Shown here: positions 5,804-10,633 of the stretch, piece by piece
Position numbering within the stretch: the stretch's first letter is position 1
How the letters are laid out: every line of letters starts with the position of its first letter
Origin: Sulfurovum sp.
Lineage (GTDB): Bacteria > Campylobacterota > Campylobacteria > Campylobacterales > Sulfurovaceae
Reading direction: 5' to 3'
DNA: 10,633 bases
Assembly: GCA_021159425.1 (NCBI GenBank)
Contig: JAGGRU010000294.1
Coordinates: forward strand, 1-10,633
Position numbers and translations under genes: made by a program
The notes under the pieces: model-generated
The model's database searches: none
What the model saw: only the letters and a program-made list of their open reading frames with translations
Told to the model about the DNA's origin: nothing

Positions 5804-7399
5804 CTAGTGTCCGTACTGTTCCACAAATGCTTCGTAATCACCCTCAAAGTCGATCACAGTTCCATCTTCATTAAATTTAATGATACGGTTTGCAAAAGCA
5901 TCGATGAGTTCTCTATCGTGAGAGACACAGATCACTCCGCCTTTATAATTATGCAATGCTTCACCCAGTGCAACGATCGCTTCCAGGTCAAGGTGGTTGT
6001 TTGGCTCATCCATCACAAGGAAGTTTGATGAGTCCATCATGATCTTGGAAAGCATTACACGGTGTTTTTCTCCACCTGAACATGCATCGATCTTTTTCTT
6101 TTGCTCTTCACCGGAGAAAAGCATACGACCCAATGTTTTTCGAATGTCATCAATGTGCCATTTTGGATCAAATCCCTGTATCCATTGCGGTAACTCTTCA
6201 TCACCTACAACCAGGTCAGTTGTATTTTGAGGAAAATAAGAGTGTGCAATGGTCTGTCCCCATTTAAAGGTCCCAGAGTCTGCCGCTATCTCTTCCATAA
6301 GTATTTTAAGCAATGTTGTTTTACCTACACCATTGGTACCGATAAGTGCAATTTTATCACCCTTGTTGATCTTGAATGTCAAGTTTTCAAAGACTGTTTT
6401 CCCATCATAAGATTTTGACAGACCTTCTATTTCAAGTACTTCATTTCCAATGTCTCTGTGTGCTTTGAACATAATGGACGGGTCACGTCTTGAAGAGAGT
6501 TTTATAGCTTGAACATCAAGTTTATCTAATTTTTTCTGTCTTGAAGTTGCCTGTTTTGCTTTAGAAGCATTTGCCGAGAATCTTTCGATGAATTTTTCAA
6601 GTTCTTCTTTCTCTTTCATTGCTTTACCTCTGTCTGTTTCCGCCTGTTTCGCTATGAGATTTGCTGCAATATACCACTCATCGTAGTTACCTGTAAACTC
6701 ACGTATGTTTTGAAAATCAAGGTCAAGAATATGTGTGACTACACCATTGATGAAGTGTCTGTCGTGAGAGATAACAAGCAATGTCCCTTTATGACGTTTA
6801 AGTTCATTCTCCAACCAGGAGATCGTCTCCATGTCAAGGTTGTTGGTAGGTTCATCAAGCAGAAGTACATCCGGTTTTAAGAACAATACCTGTGCAAGCA
6901 AGATCTTGAATTTATCTCCTCCTGTAAGTGAAGACATAAGATCACCTTGTTGCGTAGCCGGAAAACCTAAAGAAGCAAGCAGTTTTTCTATTTTAACATC
7001 CGACTCATACGTAGGGTCTTCATCTGCACAGATCATTTCCAGTTCACCTAAACGGGCATTGACTGCATCATCTTCAAAGTCACCTTCCATATAAAGTTTT
7101 TCTTTCTCTTTTTGTGCATCAAAAAGTTTTTTGTTTCCATAGAGTACGGCATCACTTAGAGTAAAATCCTCAAAAGCATACTGGTTCTGTCCTAAAACAC
7201 CCAATGATACACCTGCTTGAAGCTGTACTTCCCCATCTGTTGGTTCTATCTCACCAGAGAGGATCTTGATAAATGTTGACTTCCCTGCCCCATTCGCACC
7301 AATGAGACCATAACGTTTTCCTACATCCAAGGTCGTGTTTATCTTGTCAAAAAGAACTCTTTTCCCGTATCGTTGTGTTAAATTTACTGTACTTAGCAA
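5804..7399 (-). CDS. ybiT: ABC-F family ATPase, YbiT type
   Basis: ABC-F proteins are soluble twin ATPases that act on the ribosome E site rather than in transport. The 531-residue product closely follows E. coli YbiT (about 530) in length and motifs. Domain 1 has Walker A GANGAGKST (34-42), signature LTGGD (158-162) and Walker B LLLDEPTNNLD (179-189). The linker includes FSANASKAKQATSRQKKLDK (about 274-293), typical of YbiT. Domain 2 has GTNGVGKTT (354-362), CSGGEK (440-445) and MDEPNNHLD (463-471). No transmembrane segment is present. The start codon is TTG, supported by AAGGA six bases upstream and by the match to the YbiT N-terminus. Oddities are LTGGD in place of LSGGE, and DEPNNHLD where DEPTNHLD is usual. 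It is divergent from sorA. A resistance role is unlikely; translation modulation is inferred from the family. Confidence 0.94.
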   Translation of the reverse strand: MLSTVNLTQRYGKRVLFDKINTTLDVGKRYGLIGANGAGKSTFIKILSGEIEPTDGEVQLQAGVSLGVLGQNQYAFEDFTLSDAVLYGNKKLFDAQKEKEKLYMEGDFEDDAVNARLGELEMICADEDPTYESDVKIEKLLASLGFPATQQGDLMSSLTGGDKFKILLAQVLFLKPDVLLLDEPTNNLDMETISWLENELKRHKGTLLVISHDRHFINGVVTHILDLDFQNIREFTGNYDEWYIAANLIAKQAETDRGKAMKEKEELEKFIERFSANASKAKQATSRQKKLDKLDVQAIKLSSRRDPSIMFKAHRDIGNEVLEIEGLSKSYDGKTVFENLTFKINKGDKIALIGTNGVGKTTLLKILMEEIAADSGTFKWGQTIAHSYFPQNTTDLVVGDEELPQWIQGFDPKWHIDDIRKTLGRMLFSGEEQKKKIDACSGGEKHRVMLSKIMMDSSNFLVMDEPNNHLDLEAIVALGEALHNYKGGVICVSHDRELIDAFANRIIKFNEDGTVIDFEGDYEAFVEQYGH

Positions 7400-7520
7400 G
7401 TTATATCCTTGTATCTGTCAATTATTAATGCGATTTTACCCAAATGTTCTGAAAGTGGCTATAAAAGATTTTCTTGACGAAGTAATTCAATATTTTCAGT
7501 ATCAATTAAGAGTTAATACT

Positions 7521-7547
7521 TATAATCCAACTATATAAATAAAAGGA
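7521..7547 (+). promoter_or_regulatory. sorAB -10 element and Shine-Dalgarno
   Basis: A perfect TATAAT lies at 7521-7526, followed by AAGGA at 7543-7547, five bases before the sorA ATG. The predicted leader is about 20 bases. No convincing -35 lies at the right distance; a TTGACG at 7474-7479 is too far upstream (41-base spacer). The divergent ABC-F gene has a TAAAAT -10 candidate at 7438-7433 on the other strand, so the 153-base gap would hold both promoters. Confidence 0.5.
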
Positions 7548-7552
7548 ATTTT

Positions 7553-8761
7553 ATGGAAAGAAGAGACTTTTTCAAAAAAGCCATCACAGTAGCCGGAACT
7601 GCTGCTGTAGGAGGCATAACACTAGAAGCTGGTGAAACTGTACATCCCATAGATAACCGAAAAGTCTCTAATATCGCATTTCCCCAAAAGAGACCTCTCA
7701 TTACTTATTCAGACAGGCCTCCCCTGCTTGAATCACCAAGAGATGTATTCACTTCTGCACTTACCCCAAATGACCTCTTTTTTGTACGCTGGCATATGCC
7801 CATAATACCAACATACATCAATCCGGGAAAATTCACTATAAGCATAAATGGCTTACTAGACAGAGAGATCAAAGTTTCACTAAAAGAACTTAAAACCCAA
7901 TTCGAGCAAGTAGAATTAACTGCTGTGCTTCAGTGTGGTGGAAATAACCGTACTGCATTTAAACCAACTGCAAGTGGTATACAATGGGGAGTTGGCGCTA
8001 TGGGTTGTGCTAAATGGAAAGGTGTTAGACTGAGAGATGTACTCAAAAAAGCCGGACTCAAAAAAGAAGCTGCATGGATAGGCTTCAACGGAGAAGATAA
8101 AGCTGTCTACAATGAGACAGCAAACTTTGTACGAGAACTCAAACTTGAGCACTTAAATGACAATATCATTCTTGCCTATGAGATGAACGGGGAAGATCTG
8201 CCCTATCTTAATGGCTATCCTCTTAGACTGATCATCCCTGGTACCTATTCTGATTCCTGGATCAAAATGATCTCAAATATCACTGTGACAAAAGAGAGAC
8301 AAAAACTGCACTTTATGGATCATGCATACCGCATACCGGACAATGAATGTGAATGTGAAACCCCGGAGAATTTAGTTCAAAAAACAAAACCCATAGAAGA
8401 GATGAATGTAAACTCCATCATAGGTTACCCTGTTACAGGTACAAAAGTAAGATCTGCTGCTGAACTCATTGTAAGAGGTGTTGCATTTGACAGCGGTCAT
8501 GGCATTAAGAAGGTACAGATCTCTATAGATGGTGGTAATATGTGGGAAGAGGCTCTTCTTGATGATGGGAGTGAAGGAAAATATGCCTACAGAGCCTTCA
8601 CCTATGCATTCAAACCAAAAAACTCTGGAAAACTGACCATCATGTGTAAGGCTAGCAATGAAAAAGGTGAAGCACAGCCATTTGCAAAAGATATCAAGTG
8701 GAACCATGGTGGGTACAAATACAATGGTATTGATGAAGTTACAGTAGAGGTGGTATTGTGA
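7553..8761 (+). CDS. sorA: Molybdenum sulfite:cytochrome c oxidoreductase, SorA-like
   Basis: This 402-residue protein is a periplasmic molybdopterin enzyme of the sulfite oxidase family, expected to oxidise sulfite to sulfate. The N-terminus carries a twin-arginine signal, ERRDFFKKA, followed by a hydrophobic stretch to about residue 25, so the enzyme is exported folded with its cofactor. The molybdopterin domain spans about 50-250 and holds the Mo-ligand cysteine in LQCGGNNR (Cys128) and the block PLRLIIPGTYSDSWIKMI. A C-terminal dimerisation domain (about 285-402) ends with GGYKYNGIDEVTVEV. There is no haem domain; electrons should pass to the next gene's cytochrome, as in Campylobacter jejuni Cj0005c/Cj0004c and Starkeya SorAB. 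AAGGA precedes the ATG. An unusual Cys-Glu-Cys (266-268) joins the two domains. Another Mo enzyme of the family, such as SoxC or a YedY-like reductase, is less likely given the neighbour. The stop overlaps the start of sorB. Confidence 0.92.
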   Translation: MERRDFFKKAITVAGTAAVGGITLEAGETVHPIDNRKVSNIAFPQKRPLITYSDRPPLLESPRDVFTSALTPNDLFFVRWHMPIIPTYINPGKFTISINGLLDREIKVSLKELKTQFEQVELTAVLQCGGNNRTAFKPTASGIQWGVGAMGCAKWKGVRLRDVLKKAGLKKEAAWIGFNGEDKAVYNETANFVRELKLEHLNDNIILAYEMNGEDLPYLNGYPLRLIIPGTYSDSWIKMISNITVTKERQKLHFMDHAYRIPDNECECETPENLVQKTKPIEEMNVNSIIGYPVTGTKVRSAAELIVRGVAFDSGHGIKKVQISIDGGNMWEEALLDDGSEGKYAYRAFTYAFKPKNSGKLTIMCKASNEKGEAQPFAKDIKWNHGGYKYNGIDEVTVEVVL

Positions 8762-9081
8762 TGACAAGTATGAAAAAATTATTACTTATACTTCTTCTTA
8801 TGGGTACAACACTATTTGCAGAGTCCAATACCGGCATTACCATGCCATACATAGATTTTCCGATGAAAGAAGGCAAAGGCATGTACTCTACCAAAGGAAA
8901 ATGCAATATGTGTCACTCCTGGGGATACACTATAAACCAAGGGCTACAGTCTAAAAAGTTTTGGCGTGAAAAAGTCACTAAAATGATTGTTGTCTTTAAA
9001 GCACCTATCAGAACCCAAAAAGATATAGATACCGTTGTAGATTATCTCTTTGAGAATTATGGGAATGGGGAAATGGAATAG
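8761..9081 (+). CDS. sorB: Monohaem cytochrome c subunit, SorB-like
   Basis: The product (106 residues from this start) is a small secreted c-type cytochrome. Residues 4-20 form a Sec signal peptide (MKKLLLILLLMGTTLFA) with likely cleavage after Ala20, and the single haem site is C48-N-M-C51-H52. Met75 in WREKVTKMIVVFKAPI is the probable second axial ligand; this block and the DIDTVVDYLFENYG end match SorB-type cytochromes. It should accept electrons from SorA in the periplasm and pass them to another cytochrome c or a terminal oxidase. The ATG overlaps the sorA TGA by one base, so the two are translationally coupled. Alternatives are GTG at 8758, which has the best spacing from GAGG at 8747-8750, and ATG at 8770, directly before the signal peptide. 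Confidence 0.9.
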   Translation: MTSMKKLLLILLLMGTTLFAESNTGITMPYIDFPMKEGKGMYSTKGKCNMCHSWGYTINQGLQSKKFWREKVTKMIVVFKAPIRTQKDIDTVVDYLFENYGNGEME

Positions 9082-9119
9082 AGATTTATTCAAATCTTAT
9101 ATTATTTAATATATTAAAT
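9082..9119. terminator. AT-rich hairpins between convergent sorB and tlpA-like genes
   Basis: AGATTT-ATTC-AAATCT (9082-9097) is a six-base-pair hairpin starting at the base after the sorB stop. A perfect 16-base palindrome, ATTTAATATATTAAAT, follows at 9104-9119 and touches the stop codon of the opposite gene. The 37-base gap has no room for anything else, so a shared bidirectional terminator is likely, though the stems are weak and AT-rich. Confidence 0.45.
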
Positions 9120-9613
9120 TACTTTAAGATTGCCATTCGCGCCAAAAGCCCTGCAGTAGTTGTGTACCCTACTTCTGTAAATTTCAACTCTCCTGTTCCA
9201 TCATACATAAATGTGGTTGGAAAGGCTTCCACTTTAAACTGTTTTGCCCATGAACCATCTACATCATTGACTACTTTAAAGGTTAAACCTCTCTCTTTCA
9301 AATACGCTGTTATTTTTGCATTCTCTCCAGAGCTTACTGCAATAGTCAAAACTTCATACTCTTTTGACAACCTCTCTATATTATCTACTTCCAACTTACA
9401 TACTTTACACCATGTAGCCCAGAAATGCAGGACAATAGGTTTACCTTTTTTCAGGCTGTACGAAGTGCTATCCAAAAGTGTTATTTCTACTTGTGGAAGC
9501 TGTGTAGAGCTTAATTCAGGTTTACGAATATAACTCATAATATTACTTAATATAAATAGTATTATAGCTCCTATGATGATCTCTTTAAATATAGATCTAA
9601 AATTCCACTTCAT
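9119..9613 (-). CDS. Membrane-anchored TlpA/ScsD-like thiol-disulfide oxidoreductase
   Basis: The 164-residue protein has one N-terminal membrane segment (about residues 11-28) after a short basic start, so its thioredoxin domain should face the periplasm. The active site is WATWC69-K-V-C72-K and the cis-proline loop is AFPTT (Pro132). The overall pattern (LHFWATWCKVC, then VEAFPTTFMYDG) fits the TlpA/ResA group, closest in feel to the ScsD-like branch. Such proteins reduce or oxidise disulfides in exported proteins, including cytochrome c maturation. The ATG overlaps the TGA of the upstream restriction gene as ATGA, and no good Shine-Dalgarno is present, which suggests translational coupling. 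It is convergent with sorB, whose cytochrome would be a conceivable client; that is a guess from position alone. Confidence 0.9.
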   Translation of the reverse strand: MKWNFRSIFKEIIIGAIILFILSNIMSYIRKPELSSTQLPQVEITLLDSTSYSLKKGKPIVLHFWATWCKVCKLEVDNIERLSKEYEVLTIAVSSGENAKITAYLKERGLTFKVVNDVDGSWAKQFKVEAFPTTFMYDGTGELKFTEVGYTTTAGLLARMAILK

Positions 9614-10633
9614 AACAATAAACTCATATGATCTTCAACATCCTTCATCTCCGTAGCCTTAATAAACGCCACATCATCACCAAGTGCATCAAAGTGAGCC
9701 AAGCCACAATCTATCTTGGCTTGCTCTGCAGGACGTAATGCATCTGTAAATAGACTGCCTTTTGTCTCAACCACAAAGTAAAGTCTCTCTATATCATCTT
9801 TCTCTATCACGACTGCCCAGTCTGGATTGTAACTTCCCAGTGGCGTATCTATTTTAAAGAAACTTGGTAGTTTGGCATAGACTTTAACGCTGCTATTATT
9901 TTCAAATGAGATAGCAAAGTTTTTCTCTACATCTGAATCATATACCACATAGTCATACACTGACTTTTCACTCTCTTGAAGATTTTGATTTAGATATCCT
10001 GCCAACTCTTGGTCTTCAAATATCTCTTGTGCGTAGTAGCTGTCGTCACCTATCTTTTCATATTTGATGCCATCTACTACAAAGTGCCTCATGGTTCTTT
10101 GTATCATTCCCATGGCTTGCTCTATAAACTTTTGCGGATTGTTTTTAAACTGCTCCAGCTTGCCACTTTTGGTCAATATCTCTACAATGGCTCTACGGGT
10201 AAGATTGGTCTCATTCTGAAGATACGTGACGATATCCGGTAACTCAAAGTCTTTAGGACTATAGACAAAGCTTGACTCCTCTACTACATCTGCATCCACA
10301 CCACCCTGGGTTATCTCTATGCCTGCTTTAGTGTAGTGAAATCTTGACTTACCTACTATCAGATGATTACGCATCTCTTTAGCACATGCTTCTATGAGTG
10401 TGGCTTCATCAAATTTCACTCTGTAGGTTGTTTTGTATTTGATCCTGTTCCATAGTTCTGTAAACTCTTCACTCAGATAGACTTCTTTGTTTAGCGTGAC
10501 AACTCTTCTGTTGCTTGCATCTTTAATGTTGAGATTCCCTGCCACTTTTTTCAATAGCGTAATAATCTGCGGAGAAACTGCTTCATATCCCTCCGGTAAT
10601 GTCACAGAATTAGCCTTCAGATCCATTTTTAGA
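9610..10633 (-). CDS. res: Type III restriction endonuclease Res, C-terminal part (runs off right edge)
   Basis: About 341 codons at the C-terminal end are in the window; the frame is open through the right edge, and the Met at 10626 is probably internal. Full type III Res subunits are about 950-1000 residues, so the DEAD-type helicase motor lies outside. Visible here is the helicase-to-nuclease connector with LWNRIKYKTTYRVKFDEATL, and then the nuclease domain with TPLGSYNPDW and LYFVVETKGS. This gives a PD...ExK site (D269, E287 and K289, counting from the Met at 10626). The sequence is intact to its normal end, HFDALGDDVAFIKATEM and a short tail. Res with its Mod methyltransferase partner cleaves DNA with unmodified, oppositely oriented sites. 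The mod gene would be expected upstream, beyond the edge. The stop overlaps the next gene by four bases. Confidence 0.9.
   Translation of the reverse strand, partial: LKMDLKANSVTLPEGYEAVSPQIITLLKKVAGNLNIKDASNRRVVTLNKEVYLSEEFTELWNRIKYKTTYRVKFDEATLIEACAKEMRNHLIVGKSRFHYTKAGIEITQGGVDADVVEESSFVYSPKDFELPDIVTYLQNETNLTRRAIVEILTKSGKLEQFKNNPQKFIEQAMGMIQRTMRHFVVDGIKYEKIGDDSYYAQEIFEDQELAGYLNQNLQESEKSVYDYVVYDSDVEKNFAISFENNSSVKVYAKLPSFFKIDTPLGSYNPDWAVVIEKDDIERLYFVVETKGSLFTDALRPAEQAKIDCGLAHFDALGDDVAFIKATEMKDVEDHMSLLL

Noticed and set aside
5804..7399. ABC-F protein as an antibiotic resistance determinant
   Set aside because: Motifs and length follow housekeeping YbiT; the long interdomain extension typical of resistance ABC-Fs is not evident.
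9610..10626. A complete 338-residue stand-alone nuclease starting at 10626
   Set aside because: The frame stays open past that Met to the window edge and the sequence matches the C-terminal part of a larger type III Res protein, so a partial gene is the better reading.
1..10633. CRISPR array, tRNA, rRNA, prophage or insertion sequence
   Set aside because: No regularly spaced long repeats, no tRNA-like cloverleaf, no transposase or phage gene was seen; apart from res the window is ordinary chromosome.

Overview
The window looks like chromosomal DNA from a Campylobacterota (epsilonproteobacterial) species, most plausibly a sulfur-oxidising Sulfurovum/Sulfurimonas-type relative. This rests on the protein character (GyrA with Asn at the position equivalent to E. 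coli Ser83, as in Helicobacter; YebC beginning MGRAFEYRKASK; a SorA/SorB sulfite dehydrogenase pair like that of Campylobacter jejuni), on modest GC content, and on AAGGA-type ribosome binding sites with good -10 but weak -35 elements. No 16S or other species-level marker is present, so the genus is an inference.

Layout. Positions 1-2117 (minus) hold the N-terminal ~705 codons of gyrA, which runs off the left edge. A 327-bp gene-free gap (2118-2444) follows. Its gyrA-proximal half carries helically spaced copies of an AGCCATTTT 9-mer, and its other half is packed with palindromes. Then come a small cytosolic thioredoxin-like gene (2445-2765, minus) and selO/ydiU (2800-4236, minus). selO is divergent from yebC (4315-5052, plus) across overlapping -10 elements. 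A hairpin separates yebC from a convergent flavin-reductase-like gene (5100-5690, minus). Upstream of that gene is a REP-like pair of palindromes, then a YbiT-type ABC-F ATPase gene (5804-7399, minus, TTG start). Divergent from it is a sorA-sorB operon (7553-9081, plus). The right end holds a membrane-anchored TlpA/ScsD-like thiol-disulfide protein (9119-9613, minus) whose start overlaps the stop of a type III restriction endonuclease Res gene. Only the C-terminal part of Res, including the nuclease domain, is inside the window.

How the genes relate. Most are housekeeping: DNA topology (gyrA), ribosome-associated quality or regulation (yebC, ABC-F) and flavin chemistry. A redox theme recurs: SelO, whose E. 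coli counterpart AMPylates redox proteins, sits beside a thioredoxin; SorAB would oxidise sulfite in the periplasm and pass electrons to cytochrome c; a periplasm-facing thiol oxidoreductase lies convergent to it. The clearest accessory element is the type III restriction gene. I found no CRISPR array, tRNA, rRNA, insertion sequence or recognisable new defence system. The observations most worth following up are the res/tlpA ATGA overlap, the selO-thioredoxin pair with a possibly leaderless selO, the periodic repeats upstream of gyrA, and the intergenic palindromes.
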